From Streptomyces sp. NBC_01335 (GTDB taxonomy: Bacteria; Actinomycetota; Actinomycetes; Streptomycetales; Streptomycetaceae), in NCBI RefSeq assembly GCF_035953295.1, contig NZ_CP108370.1, positions 8,045,001-8,109,000 of the forward strand: DNA of 64,000 nucleotides, in the 5' to 3' direction. Positions 47,142 through 59,600 of this stretch are shown here, piece by piece; the first letter of the stretch is position 1; each line of letters begins with the position of its first letter. A program made the position numbers and the translations under genes. Under the pieces are notes generated by a model that saw only the letters and a list, made by a program, of their open reading frames with translations, had not been told where the DNA came from and did no database searches.

Positions 47142-48952
47142 AGGTGCTCCTTGTCCACGCCGCTGGAAGTGCCGCTGGAAATGCCGGTGGAGGTGCCGGT
47201 GGAATCGCCGCTGGGATCGCCGGCGGACGTGGGGTGGGCCGTGGCGGCGGGAGCCTGGGGGCGCCTCGGCACCGGGACGACGAGGTGGGTGGGCAGCGAC
47301 CCGCTGTCGTCGACCGACGCGGCGAACCTCCGGCCGTCGTCCCGGCAGACGAACTGCATGACGTGCCGCCCCGCGGCGGCGGCGCGGATCAGCCCGCCGG
47401 TGGTCGCCCAGACACCGGACTGGTAGAAGTTCTCCAGCCCCGGCAGCCCCGGGCCGTGCTTCTTGACGAGCTCCTCCAGGGTCTCGCCGCTCTCCACGAA
47501 CGGCTGCCACCCCAGCACCGTCCCGTCGTGGTTGCCCGTGTACCGGACCTGGGTGAGCGGGCTCGACACGTCGCGTACCGCGATGGCGTCCTCGATGCCC
47601 GGGTAACGCTCCTCCAGGAACCGGACGAGCGCCGTGCGCGCCCGCCGCTTCGCCGCGTAGTAACCGCGCCCGTGCCGGACCGGGAGGGTGTGGAGCTCCT
47701 CGCCGCCCCGGGACCGGGTCAACTGCTCCGGCCCCTCGTCCAGGGCCCGCCAGGGCGCGATGTCGCAGAAGTACGTGGCGTAGACGACGGAGGTCCCGCT
47801 CGGCGACAGCTCCGGGTAATGGCGGCTGCGGAACTGGACGTTGATGCTCGGATGGCGGATGCCGGTCAGCTCGGCGGCCTGCGCCTCGTCCAGCAGATAG
47901 GTGGTGCACGGATCACCCTCGGGGAAGGGGCGCTTGAGCCCGAGGAAGAGGGTGAAGTACCCCGGGAACACCATGCCCGGCTCGTACAGGGTCCGGGTGT
48001 AGAGCCGGCGGTAGGCGTCGTCGAGGTAGCGGCCCTTCAGCAGCTTCATCATCGTGGTGGGACCGTCGCACGCCGACACCACGATGTCCGCGCGCATCTC
48101 CCGGCCGTCGCTGAGCCGCACCCCCACCGCGCGGTCCCGCTCGACGAGGATCTCCTCCACCTTGGTGTTGTACGAGACCTTCCCGCCGAGCTTCAGATAG
48201 CGCTGCTCGATCGACCGGGCCAGACCGAGTGACCCCCCCTCGGGCACCCCGGCCGACAGATTGGCGTGCGAGGCGAGCTGGAAGTGGGTCGGCAGCACCG
48301 GGAACCCGGGATGTCTCTCGTACAGGACGAAGTTGAACGCCTCCCGCAGCAGCGGGTCCTTGAACCGCGCCGAGTAGTCCGACATCAGCACCGAGATCGA
48401 CTTGCGCACCGCGTTGAAGTACGGCACGAACGACGCGAGCATCCGCCAGCGCTCGAACCGGCCCATCAGCCCGACCGGTTTGAGGAAGGGGTAGACGGCC
48501 AGTGCCTTGCGGAAGGCGCGCAACTGTCGGCAGAAGTCCCTGATCTGCTTCGCGTCGGCGGGCGACAGCTCGGTCAGATGTTCCTGCAGGCGGTCCGGGT
48601 CGGAGTAGAAGTAGACAGCCCGGCCGTCCGGGGCGCGCACGATGTTGAACACCTCGAAGTGGCGGATCTCCTTGCCCTGCAACGCGCCGAGCTCCAGCCA
48701 GATCTGGTGCATCTCGTTGCCCGGACCACTGCCCAGCAGCCAGCTGACACAGGCGTCCAGGGTGAAGTCCCCGCGCTCCCAGGCGGTGCAGCAACCCCCT
48801 GGGAGCTCGTGCATCTCCAGCACCTCGGTGCGGTAACCGTTCATCTGCGCGTACGCGCCGGTGGAGAGACCACCGAGCCCCGCACCGATGATGATCATGG
48901 TTTCCCTGCCGCGCGGCGAACGCGCCATGGGCCTGCCCTCCTCACTCGTCAC
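47138..48952 (-). CDS. ftdD: Phytoene-desaturase-like flavoprotein of the PTM cluster (FtdD-like)
   Basis: 604 aa from GTG 48952, whose GTGA overlaps the upstream stop; ATG 48928 with GAGGAGG 8 nt upstream is an equally good alternative. FAD-binding motif IIGAGLGGLSTGAYAQ, then LPGGCCTAW; C-terminal FAD motif WATTGGLIRAA. A Ser/Gly/Thr-rich tail of about 50 residues is probably disordered. In PTM pathways these CrtI-like enzymes form rings on the polyene arms. Adjacent to a related paralogue (ftdC). It is not part of a carotenoid pathway, since no crtB/crtE genes are near. Confidence 0.92.
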   Translation of the reverse strand: MTSEEGRPMARSPRGRETMIIIGAGLGGLSTGAYAQMNGYRTEVLEMHELPGGCCTAWERGDFTLDACVSWLLGSGPGNEMHQIWLELGALQGKEIRHFEVFNIVRAPDGRAVYFYSDPDRLQEHLTELSPADAKQIRDFCRQLRAFRKALAVYPFLKPVGLMGRFERWRMLASFVPYFNAVRKSISVLMSDYSARFKDPLLREAFNFVLYERHPGFPVLPTHFQLASHANLSAGVPEGGSLGLARSIEQRYLKLGGKVSYNTKVEEILVERDRAVGVRLSDGREMRADIVVSACDGPTTMMKLLKGRYLDDAYRRLYTRTLYEPGMVFPGYFTLFLGLKRPFPEGDPCTTYLLDEAQAAELTGIRHPSINVQFRSRHYPELSPSGTSVVYATYFCDIAPWRALDEGPEQLTRSRGGEELHTLPVRHGRGYYAAKRRARTALVRFLEERYPGIEDAIAVRDVSSPLTQVRYTGNHDGTVLGWQPFVESGETLEELVKKHGPGLPGLENFYQSGVWATTGGLIRAAAAGRHVMQFVCRDDGRRFAASVDDSGSLPTHLVVPVPRRPQAPAATAHPTSAGDPSGDSTGTSTGISSGTSSGVDKEHL

Positions 48953-50631
48953 GCGCCGGTGCCCTCCTTGGCGGTCCACCGGTCGAGCTGCGGCAGCCGC
49001 CCCAGCTTCCCGCTGTGCCAGGGACCGGAGGGAGTGCTCTCCCACGCCCTGAACGGGATGCCCAGCTCCTCGCAGAGGTACTGCGCGGCGAACCGGCCGG
49101 TGGACGCGGCACGGATCAGGCCGCCCATGCCGACCCACTGGCCGGCCATGGAGAACCCGCTGAGCCCGGGCAGCCGCATCCGGTCCTTGCCGACCAGATC
49201 GGACGCCACGTCGTCGGCGTCCGAGAACGCCTTCCACGCCAGGATCGAACCGTTGTGGTTGCCGGTGTAGCGCCGGGTCGTGGCCGGCGAGGCCACGTCC
49301 ACCAGCTCGATCCGCTCGGCCGCGTCCGGCCACCGCCGCGCCAGGAAGCCCCGTACGAAATCGGCGACCTGCTGCTTCTGCGCCCGGTACGCCTTGCGGT
49401 CGCTGCGGCGCAGCTCCTGCCAGTGGGCGTAGTCGCTGAAGTAGGTGCAGTGCACCACCGACTTGCCGGGCGGGGCGAAGCCGTCGGAGTAGCGGGACCG
49501 CAACTGGACCACCAGGCTGCTCTGCAGGGCGCCCGGCAGCCGGGCGGCGTCCTCGGGCTTCAACAGGTACGTGGTGCTGTGGGCGTCCTCCGCCGGTAGC
49601 GGGCCCCGGATGCCGACGAAGGCCGAGACCACCGCGGGGAAGAGGGTGCCCGGCTTCTCCAGCAGCTCCTCGTAGAGCCGGTCGATCCGCGGGCTGGTCC
49701 AACGGCCCTCCAGAAGCCCCTGGATCGTGGTGCGCCCGTCGCAGGCGGAGACGACGTGGTCGGCGTAGTACCGCCTGCCGTTGCGGAGTTCGACCCCGAT
49801 CGCCCGGCCGTTCTCCACCAGCACCCTCTCGGTGCGGGCCCGGTAGGTGACCGTCCCGCCGAGCCCCGTGTACCGCTCCTCCACCGACCGGGCGAGACCC
49901 AGCGAACCGCCTTGCGGGAAGCCCGCGTTGCCGTGGTAGGCGCTGGCCATGTTGAAGAGGTACGGCAGCAGAGGGAAGCCCTCCGGGTCCTGGAAGAAGA
50001 TGTTCCGGAACGCCCTGCGCAGCAGCGGGTCCTCGAACCGGTCGGCGAACCGGTGCATCGGCGTCGCCGCGGTCCGCCAGAAGAGGCGGAACGCCGGCAG
50101 TACCGTGCGCAGCGTCGCCGCCCTCTCCCGTACGGTCCTGAGCGCCGGAGCGGTCAGGAAGGGATACAGCTCGATCTTGGTGAACCGCCGCAGATCCCGG
50201 CAGAACGAGCGGATCAGCCGGGCGTCCGCCGGGGAGACGGCGGTCAGGTGCTCCTCCAGCCGGTCCGGGTCGTTCCAGAAGGTCACCGACCGGCCGTTCT
50301 CGTCGACCACCTTGTTGAACAGCTCGAAGTTGGTGATCGACTTGCCGTCCAGCGCGCCCAGTTCACGCCACACCTGGTTCGCGTCGTTGCCGGCGGCGGT
50401 GCCGATCAGCCACTCGATGCAGTAGTCGAAGATGTAGCCGTCCCGGGACCAGGCCGTGCAGCAGCCCCCGGGCAGCACGTGCTTCTCGAAGATCCTGGTC
50501 CGCGCCCCGCTCATCTGCGCGTACACGCCGGTGGACAGACCCGCCACGCCCGCGCCGACGATGATGACGCGGGGTTTGCTGCCGGGAGTGCGCTCCCGTC
50601 GGCCCCAGTCGGAGCCCGCCTCATCCCGCAT
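48949..50631 (-). CDS. ftdC: Phytoene-desaturase-like flavoprotein of the PTM cluster (FtdC-like)
   Basis: 560 aa. FAD motif VIIVGAGVAGLSTGVYAQ near residue 22, LPGGCCTAW, and C-terminal GMGGLIRAASTGRF. It overlaps the PKS-NRPS gene by 11 nt at its start and the next flavoprotein by 4 nt at its end, so translation is coupled. In characterised PTM clusters the two CrtI-like enzymes act successively to build the 5-5 or 5-6 ring system; the first product cannot be assigned from sequence alone. Confidence 0.92.
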   Translation of the reverse strand: MRDEAGSDWGRRERTPGSKPRVIIVGAGVAGLSTGVYAQMSGARTRIFEKHVLPGGCCTAWSRDGYIFDYCIEWLIGTAAGNDANQVWRELGALDGKSITNFELFNKVVDENGRSVTFWNDPDRLEEHLTAVSPADARLIRSFCRDLRRFTKIELYPFLTAPALRTVRERAATLRTVLPAFRLFWRTAATPMHRFADRFEDPLLRRAFRNIFFQDPEGFPLLPYLFNMASAYHGNAGFPQGGSLGLARSVEERYTGLGGTVTYRARTERVLVENGRAIGVELRNGRRYYADHVVSACDGRTTIQGLLEGRWTSPRIDRLYEELLEKPGTLFPAVVSAFVGIRGPLPAEDAHSTTYLLKPEDAARLPGALQSSLVVQLRSRYSDGFAPPGKSVVHCTYFSDYAHWQELRRSDRKAYRAQKQQVADFVRGFLARRWPDAAERIELVDVASPATTRRYTGNHNGSILAWKAFSDADDVASDLVGKDRMRLPGLSGFSMAGQWVGMGGLIRAASTGRFAAQYLCEELGIPFRAWESTPSGPWHSGKLGRLPQLDRWTAKEGTGA

Positions 50632-53600
50632 GGCCGTCGTCTCCCGTCAGCAGGGCGCGCACCAGCGCGGCGTTGCGGGGCAGATGCTTGGGACCGAGCA
50701 TGTCGGCGTGGACACCGGAGCCCTTCAGGACACGCGTCCCGGTGGTGGAGCTGCCGTGCCAGGCGCCGGGGACACCGGCCGCGTAGAGGCCGGCCTTCTC
50801 CTCGTCCGTCACCACGCCCACCCGGGCGGCCACCGTCCCGGTGTTGGGCGTCCTGCCGCAGAACTCCAGGTACTCCGCGGCGTGTTCCAGGACGGTCCGG
50901 GTGACGACCTCCGAACCCGTGTGCAGATGGATGTGGCGGCCCAGCTCCGCCTCGAAGGTCTTGATCCCTTCCTCTCCCGGCTCGTACGCCTCCATGATGC
51001 GGCGGGAGTCGAGCACCACCACCCGGCCCACCTCGCGGCCTCTCGACTCCAGCTCCTTCGCCACCTCGAACGCGAGGTTGCCGCCGAGCGAATAGCCGAG
51101 CAGCAGGCAGGGACCGTCCGGCTCGACGGACTCCACCAGATCGGCGTAGCGGGCCACCTTGTCATCGCCCGGCACGTAGTTGAAGGCGACGGTGCGGTGC
51201 CGGTACTCCGCGAGCTGCTCCGCGAGCCCCCGGTAGACCAGACCGTGGCCGCCGGCCGGAGGGAAGCAGAAGACGGGCCGCCCCGGGCCGGGGTTGAAGG
51301 TCAGATAGGGCAGCTCCTCGGCGGACGTGCTGTTGACGAGCTCCTCCACCGCCGCGGCCATGCCGTGCAACGTGGTGACCTGGTAGAGCCGGCTGACCGG
51401 GATGCTGACGCCGAACTCCGTGCGCAGATGGTGGAGGAGCTCGATCAGCTTGATGGAACTCCCGCCGGACTCGAAGAAGTCGTCCCCGAGCCCCGCCCGC
51501 TCCATCCCGAGGAGCGCCCCCCAGTGCCGGGCCATGCTCACCTCGTACAGGGTCACCGGTGCTTCGTACGACTGCTGCCGGTCCCCGCTCACCGGCACCG
51601 GCAGCGCCGTGACGTCGACCTTCCCGTGCGGGGTGAGCGGCAGCGCGTCGAGCTCGGTGACGTGCGAGGGCACCATGTACGAGGGCAGGGCGCCCGCGAG
51701 ATGGCGGCGCAGCGCCCGCCGGTCGAGCACCGCCCCCGGCTCCGCCACGCAGTACGCGCAGAGCGTGGCGTCCCCGGCGGCGTCCGGGCGGACGGCCACC
51801 ACCGCCCGGGCGAGACCCGGCCAGCCCGCCAGATGCGCCTCGATCTCACCGATCTCGATCCGGTGGCCCCGCAGCTTGACCTGGTGGTCGCCGCGCCCGA
51901 GGAGGTGCACCCTGCCCTCGGTGTCCCAGCGCGCCAGGTCCCCGGTCCGGTACAGGCGCTCCGGCGGCGCCCCGGACTCCCGGCTCAGTCGCCGGGTGAC
52001 GAAGCGCGCCGCGGTCTGCTCCGGGTCGCCGGCGTATCCCAGGGCCACACCCTCGCCCCCGATCCACAGCTCGCCCGGCACACCCGGCGGCACCGGTTCA
52101 CCGTGCGCGTCGAGGACATGGAGCGTGCTGTTGGGCAGCGGGCGGCCGATCGGCACCATCAGCCCCGGCTCCAGGTCGTCGGCGGGCCCCTCGAAGAAGG
52201 CGCTGTCGATCGTGGCCTCGGTGAGACCGTAGGAGTTGATCACCCGGGTCCCGGGCCCGCAGAGCTCGCGCAGCCGGGTGTACTCCGCGACCTTCCAGGC
52301 GTCCGAACCGACCACCAGGAGCCGAAGGAAGTCGAGCCGTGCGCCCTCCCGCGCGCAGTGGTCCATCAGACCCCGCACCACGGCGGGGACGAACTCCGCG
52401 CAGTCCACCCGCTCGCTCCGCATGGTGCGGTACAGCCGGGGCGTGTCGAAGATCAGGTCCCGGTCGGCCAGCACCAGGCTCCCTCCCGAGCACAGGGCCC
52501 GCACCAGGTCGCCGGTGAACACGTCGAACGAGGGCTCCGCCATCTGGAGATGGACGCCCGACCCGTCGAGCCGGTACTCCCGCAGCCATGCGGCGTACGC
52601 CGAGGCCAGGCTCCGGTGGCTCACCCGGACCGCCTTGGGCCGGCCGGTGGAACCCGAGGTGTTGATCACGTAGGCCGGCGCGTCCGGGTCCGTCTCCACC
52701 CGCGGGGCCGGTCCGTCCGACTCCGTGCCGCGCAGACCGTCCAGGGTCGTCACGAGGACGGGCAGGCCCTCCGCCCACGGGGCGCGCGCGTTCTCGGCGA
52801 CCAGCAGAGCGGCCTCGGCGTGGCGCAGCACGTGCGCGACCCGGTCCGCCGGCTGGTCCGGATGGACCGGAAGGTAGGCACCTCCCGCCTTCAGCACGGC
52901 GAGCAGCGTGACCACCAGTTCCGGCGACTTGTCCAGGCAGACCCCGACGACCGACCCGGCGGAAACCCCCAGGTCGCGCAGGCGCCGCGCCCGCGCGTTC
53001 GCCCGGCGGTCCAGCTCGCCGTAGGTCATCCGCGCCGTCTCCCCGGACAGGGAGGGCATCGAGACCGCGACCGCGTCGGGCCGGGCGGCGGCGGCCTCCT
53101 CGATCAGCCGGTGGACCGGGCGGGCGCCGGCCGCCGCCGGCCCGGTGCGGGCCGGCAGCGCGCGGGCGCCGCTCCACTCGCCCACCAGCCGCTCACGCTC
53201 CGGGGCTTCCAGCATCTCCAGCCGGGGCGTCGGCAGTTCCGCCGCCGCACGGGTCATGCTCTCCAGCAACCGGACGTAGTGCGCGGCCATCCGGCGGACG
53301 GTCGCCGGCCGGAAGAGGTCGGAGTTGTACTTCAGCACGCAGTGGAAGCGCCCCTCCGCCTCGTCCTCGTACGCCGACAGGGTCAGGTCGAACTGGCCCT
53401 CCTCCTCGGGGAGTTCGATGTACTCCAGCCGGTAGCCGTACTGCTCGGTGGCCACCTTGTGGGTGAGCAGGATGAACATCGCCTGGAACACCGCGGAGCG
53501 GCTCGGGTCGTGCTGGAGCCCCAGCTCCTCGACCAGCAGCACGAACGGGTACTCCTGGTTGTCCAGGCCGTTCAGCACGGTGGAGCGGACCTGCTCCAGC

Positions 53601-56600
53601 AGCTCGGCGACCGTCGGCGCGCCCGAGAGGTCCGCGTGCAGGGGGAGCGGGTTGACGAAGTAGCCGTAGACCGAGGAGAACTCCTGCTGGGTCCGGCCGG
53701 TCACCGGGCTGCCGACCACGACGTGGTCCTGCCCGGAGTAGCGGTGCAGGAGGACGTAGTACGCGCTCAGCAGCACCATGAACGGCGTCACCCCGTGCTG
53801 CTGCGCCAGCGCGTGCACCCGGGCGCTGAGGCCGTCGTCCAGGACGAAGAACTCGGACGCGCCGTTGTGCGTCTGCACGGCCGGGCGCGCCCCGTCCACC
53901 GGCAGGTCCAGCAGGGGGACCTCGGCGGGCAGGTGCGACCGCCAGTACTCCAGCATCGCGCCGGCCTCCCGGCTCGCCAGGAAGCGGTTCTGCTGGTTGA
54001 GGAAGTCGAGGTACCGCGCGCCCACCGGCGGCAGCGCGGGCTCCCGCCCCTGCTTCAGGGACTCGTGGACAGCGAGCAGTTCCTCGATGAAGGTGAAGGT
54101 CGAGATCGCGTCCGAGACGATGTGGTGGACCGCCTTCATGATGACCCAGCGGCCCGGCTCACGCTTGAAGAGCCGGAACCGCACCAGCGGGTCGCGTTCG
54201 AGGTCGTACGGCTTGCGGTACTCGCGGATGATCGTCCGCCGGATCTCCTCCCACTCCTGGCCCTGGACGTCGAAGAGAGCGAGGTCGGGCTCCGCCCCCG
54301 ACGTCGTTCGCTGCACCGGCTGCCCGTCCTCCAGATGGAAGTTGGTGCGCAGCGCGGGGTGCCGGGCGATGAGCCGGCGCACGGCCTCGAACATCAGGTC
54401 CGGTTCGAGCTCGGCGCGTACCTCCACCGCACCGCCGATGTTGTACGCGTACCCCTCGGGGTTGAGCTGCTTGAGGAACCAGAGCGCCTTCTGGTTCTGG
54501 GTCAGCGGGTGACTGCGCTCGTCGGTGAACACCTCCACGGCGCTCGTCGTTCCGCCGTCCCCGGCGGCGTCCGCCGCCACGCGTTCCAGCAGCCCCTGGT
54601 ACAACTGGTCGGCCAACTGGCCGACAGGGGTGCCGCTCAGCAGGGCGACCACCGGCAGCGCGATGCCGAGATCGGCCTGCACCCGGGCCCGGAGCTCCAT
54701 CGCGAGCAGCGAGTCGAGCCCCAGGCCACCGAGTCCGCCGGACGGGTCGATCTCCTCCTGCGCCGTACGCAGCACGGTGGCGGTGAGCGAGGTGAACCGC
54801 TCGACCACCAGGGCACGGCGCTCCGCCTCCCCGGCGCGCCGGAAGGTGTCGAGGAAGCCGTTGCCCCCCTCCGCCACCTGCTCACGGGCGCTCGCGGCGA
54901 GCTCGGAGACCAGCGGGGGAGGCGAGTCGTACCAGGCCAGGAACGTCGGCCAGTCGACGACGGTCGCGACCAGCAACTGGGCCCGGTCCTGCCCGATGAC
55001 CCGCTCCAGCACACTCATACCGGCGTCCGGGGACAACGAGCTCATGCCCCGGCTGTGCAGATAGTGGTCGACCAGACCGAGCTCCTCGATCATGCCGGTC
55101 GCCCACGGGCCCCAGTCCAGACTCAGCGCGGGCAGCCCCTGGGCACGCCGCCGGTGCGCCAGCGCGTCCAGGAAGGCGTTGCCCGCGGCGTAGTTGGTCT
55201 GACCGGCGGTCGTCAGCAGCGAGGCGATCGAGGCGAAGAGCACGAAGTGGTCGAGCGGCTCGTCCCGCAGATGCCGGTCGAGCAGGTACGCGCCCATGAC
55301 CTTCGGGTCCAGCACCGCGTCGAAGGTGGTCCGGTCCATCTCCGCGACGAGCGTGTCGCGTACCTGCCCGGCGAGATGGAACACGCCGCGCACCGGGGCG
55401 CCACCCCGGCGCCGGTACGCGTCGAGCCAGCCGGTGAGCGCGTCCTCGTCGGTCACGTCCACCGGTGCCAGTACCGGCTGCGCGCCGAAGGCCTCCAGCT
55501 CCCGGAGAAGCGCGACGGCCCGGCCGGCGGCGGTCGCCGGGTCGGCAGCCGCCCACTCCTGGCGCGGCGGGACCGGGGTGCGGCCCATCAGGATCAGCCG
55601 GCGGGCGCCGCGTTTCACGAGGGTCCGGCACAGGAGCCGGCCCAGCGCCCCGAACGCACCGGTGACCAGATAGCTCCCGTCCGCGCGCAGCCTGAGCGGC
55701 AGCGGTCTGGTCAGCCCCTCGGCGGGAAGGAGGCGACTGGTCGCGCGGCGGTCGCCCCGCAGCCCGATCTCCTCCTCGTCGTCGGTCAGGAACTCGCGCA
55801 GCAGGGCCTCGGCGTCGGCCCGGAGACCCGGTGCGCCGGCCTCCCGCGCCGGGTCCAGGTCGACCAGCTTGCCGCGGTGACCGACCAGCTCCTGGTGGCG
55901 CAGTACCCGTGTGACGCCCCAGGCCGGAGCCGCGAGCGGCTCGACCGTCTCGCCCGGTGACACGGGCTGCGCGCCCCGGGTGACCACGTGGAGCCGGCCG
56001 CCGGTACGCCGTGCGGCGAGAATCCGGGCGAGCGCGACGAGGGAGTAGGCGCCGGTTCCGGCCGCCCGTGCCAGCCCCTTGCGCTCACAGGCCGGGAGCT
56101 CCGGCAGGTCGAGGTTCCACAGGTGGACGACGGTGCCCCCGAAGGACGTGCCGTCCCGGTCCAGATCGGCGAAGAGCCGCTCCAGATGCTCGGCGGACTC
56201 CGGTGCGACGGCGAACTCGCCGTCCCGGACCGGCCGCCCCTGCGACGTGTCCGCCCGCACCACACGGCAGCGGTCGCCCCGCGCGGTCACCAGATCGGCG
56301 AAGGCGTCCCCGAGGCCGCCGCCGTCCGCGAGGACCAGCCAGTCCTGTTCACCGGTCCCTGCCGCGAGGGAGGAGGAGTCCTCGGGCGCCCCGGTCCACG
56401 GGCGGTCGATCCAGGCGGGTTCGGCGAGCCAGGAGTCGATGGTGCTCCGGGAGACGGCGGCCGACGCCTTCTCCACGTCGGCCGCGCGGAATCCGCGTAA
56501 AAACCCGAGTGCCGTGCCGTCCTCCGCGTACAACGCAAGGTCGCCGACGAGTTCGTCGCCGTCGCTGCGCGACACCGTGCCGTGCACCCAGAGCGGCCGG

Positions 56601-59600
56601 TCGCCGACGGGGGAGAGGCTCATCTCGTCGAGGGAGAGCGGCAGCCGGATTCCGGTGCCGGGCGCGGGCGTCTCCGCCGCCAGGATCTGGGGCGTCAGCA
56701 GGCTCTGGAAGCAGGCGTCCAGCAGGGTCGGATGAATGTGGTGGCGGGAGGCGTCGTCGCCGATCTCCGCCGTCGGGACGATCCGTGCCAGCACTTCGCC
56801 GGTGCCGATCCAGACCTCCTGGACGGCCCGGAAGGCGGGGCCGTAGTGGTAGCCCAGTGCGGCCAGTCCGGCGTAGCACTCCTCGGCGCCGAGCCGGTGC
56901 GTACTCCGTCCTCGGACCGCGTCGGTGTCCAGCGCGGGTCCGGCCGAGCGGCGCTGTGCGGAGCGGACCACCCCGCTCGCGTGCACGGCGCGCTCCGCGT
57001 CCGGCCCGGCGGGGACGGACGCGATCGTGAAGTCCCCGTCCTCCAGGGACACGGAGAGCTGGACGGTCCTCGCCTCGTCCTCCGCGAGAAAGAGCGCCTT
57101 GCGCAGGTCGATGTCGGCGAGCACCACGTGGGTGCCCCCGGTGAGGGTCCGTACGGCCTGGACCGCCATCTCCAGATAGCCGGCGGCGGGGAAGACCACG
57201 GTGTCCTGGATGCGGTGGTCGGCGAGGTACGGCAGGGTCTCGGTGTCGAGCCGGGACTGCCACGTGGGTTCGGCATGGCTGGTACGGCGCCCCAGCAGCG
57301 GGTGGTCGAGCAGGCCGAGCCTGACCTGGGCGACGGAGCCGGGCTCCGTCCAGTGGCGGTCGCGCCGCCAGGGGTAACGGGGCAGCGGGACGGTCTCACC
57401 GGCGGGGTGGAGCACGTCCCACGCGACGGGGACGCCGAGGTTGTGCAGGGTGGCGAGGGAGAGGGCGAAGCGCTCGTTCTCGTCCTCCGCGCGGCGAACC
57501 GAGGGCACGGAGAAGGCCGTCCGGCCGCCGGCCTCCAGGCATTCGCGGATCGCGTGCCCGAGGACCGGGTGCGGGCCGACCTCCAGGAAGAGCCGGTAGC
57601 CGTCGTCGGCGAGCCGGTCCACGGCGGCGCGGAAACGCACCCGGTCGCGGACGTTCTTCCACCAGTACCCCGCGTCCAGCTCGGTGCCCTCGGCGACCCC
57701 GTCCACACCGGTGAGGTAGAGGGGAACACGCGCCGGGCGGGGCGTGATGTCCGCCAGGGAGTCCAGCAGCTCGTCCTTGATCCGGTCCATCGCGGCGCTG
57801 TGGTACGGGACTTCGACCGCCAGGAACTTCACGAAGACCTCTTCGGCCCGGAGCGATTCCGCCAGCGCGGTGAGCACTGCCTCGTCCCCGGCCAGGGTGA
57901 CGGAGGCCGGGCTGTTGACGGCCGCCACCGAGATCCGCGGTCCGAAGGGCCGCACCCGCCGCTCCGCCTCGTCCTCGGGCAGACCGACGGCGAGCATGGT
58001 GCCCGCGCCGGCCAGGGTGTGCTGGAGGCGGCTGCGGTGGACGGCGACCGCGACCGCGTCCTCCAGGGAGTAGACGCCCGCCTCGTAGAAGGCCGCGATC
58101 TCTCCGGTGCTGTGCCCCACGACCGCGTCCGGGCGCACGCCGTACGAACGCCACAGGGCCGCCAGCCCGATCTGCACCGCGAAGTTGGCCGGCTGCGCCA
58201 GCCACGTCTCCGCCATCCGGGACCGGTCCTCGTCGGCCGTCATCTCGTCGAGGAGGGACCAGCCCGCGATACTCCTGATCTCCCGGTCGCACGCGGCGAC
58301 CGTGTCCCGGAACACGGGTTCGCTCGCCAGCAGTCCGCGCCCCATGCCCCACCACTGCGGGCCCATGCCGGTGAACACCTGGACCAGGCGGCGGTCCTGG
58401 GGGTCCAGCTGCTTCGACTGGACCACCCGGGGGTGGGCTTCGTCCCGGAGGTACGCGGCCAGGGCCTCGTCGAGCGACTCCCGGGAGGAGTGGACCACGG
58501 AGAGCCGGGACTCCAGGTGCTGACGCCGGTGCGCCAGGGTGTGGCCGAGGTCGGCGAGGGAGACGGCCGGGCCCCGCTCGCCCGCGAGTTCACCGCGGAC
58601 GCCCTCCGCGATCGGCACGAGCGCGTCGGGGTGCCGCGAGGTCAGCGGGAGGATGTTCCAGCCGCGCTCCGGTGCGGGGGACACCTGGTGGCCGGGGGCA
58701 CGCTCCGGTGCCTCCTCCAGGACGAGGTGCGCGTTGGTGCCACCGAAGCCGAAGGAGTTCACACCGGCCCGCGCCGGTCCCTCGTGGACGGGCCACGGGG
58801 TGACCCGGTCGGGGATCTCGTACGGCGAGGAGTCCCGGTCGATGGCGGGGTTGACGCGTTCGAGATTGATGTGCGGCGGGATGGTGCGGTGCTTGAGCGA
58901 GAGGGCCGTCTTGATCAGCCCGGCGATTCCGGCGGCCGACTCGGTGTGCCCGATGTTCGCCTTCACGGAACCGACGTAGCAAGGAGCTCCCGGGGCACGC
59001 CCGATGGCGAGGGCGCGCGAGAGGGCGTTGGCCTCGATCGGGTCGCCCACGGGCGTGGAGGTGCCGTGCGCCTCCATGTACTGCAGGTCGCCCGGGGTGA
59101 TGCCGGCCTCGGCGCAGACCTGCCGCACGAGGGAGACCTGGGCTTCTCCGTTGGGGACGGTTATGCCATTGGTCCGGCCGTCCTGGTTGACCCCGCTGCC
59201 GAGGATCACCGCGTGGATCGGGTCACCGTCGCGTACCGCGTCCTCCAGGCGCTTCAGCGCCACCAGACCGACCCCCTCGGCGCGCACGTATCCGTCCGCC
59301 TGGGCGTCGAACGTGCGGGAACGGCCCTCGGGCGACAGGAACCCGCCCTTGGACTCCGCGACGGTGTACTGCGGTGCCATGTGCAGCAGCACCCCGCCCG
59401 CGAGCGCCAGATCGCTCTCCCGGCGCTTCAGGCTCTGGCAGGCCAGGTGGACGGCGACCAGGGAGGAGCTGCACGCGGTGTCGACGGAGAGGCTGGGGCC
59501 CCGGAAGTCGAAGGAGTGCGAGATCCGGTTGGAGACCATCGTCATCATGGTGCCGGTCGCGGTGTGGGCCGCGAGGGTCTCGAAGCTCAGGTCGGAGAAC

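Noticed and set aside
47138..50631. Carotenoid biosynthesis (two phytoene-desaturase-like genes)
   Set aside because: No phytoene synthase or prenyl transferase; gene order matches PTM clusters instead.
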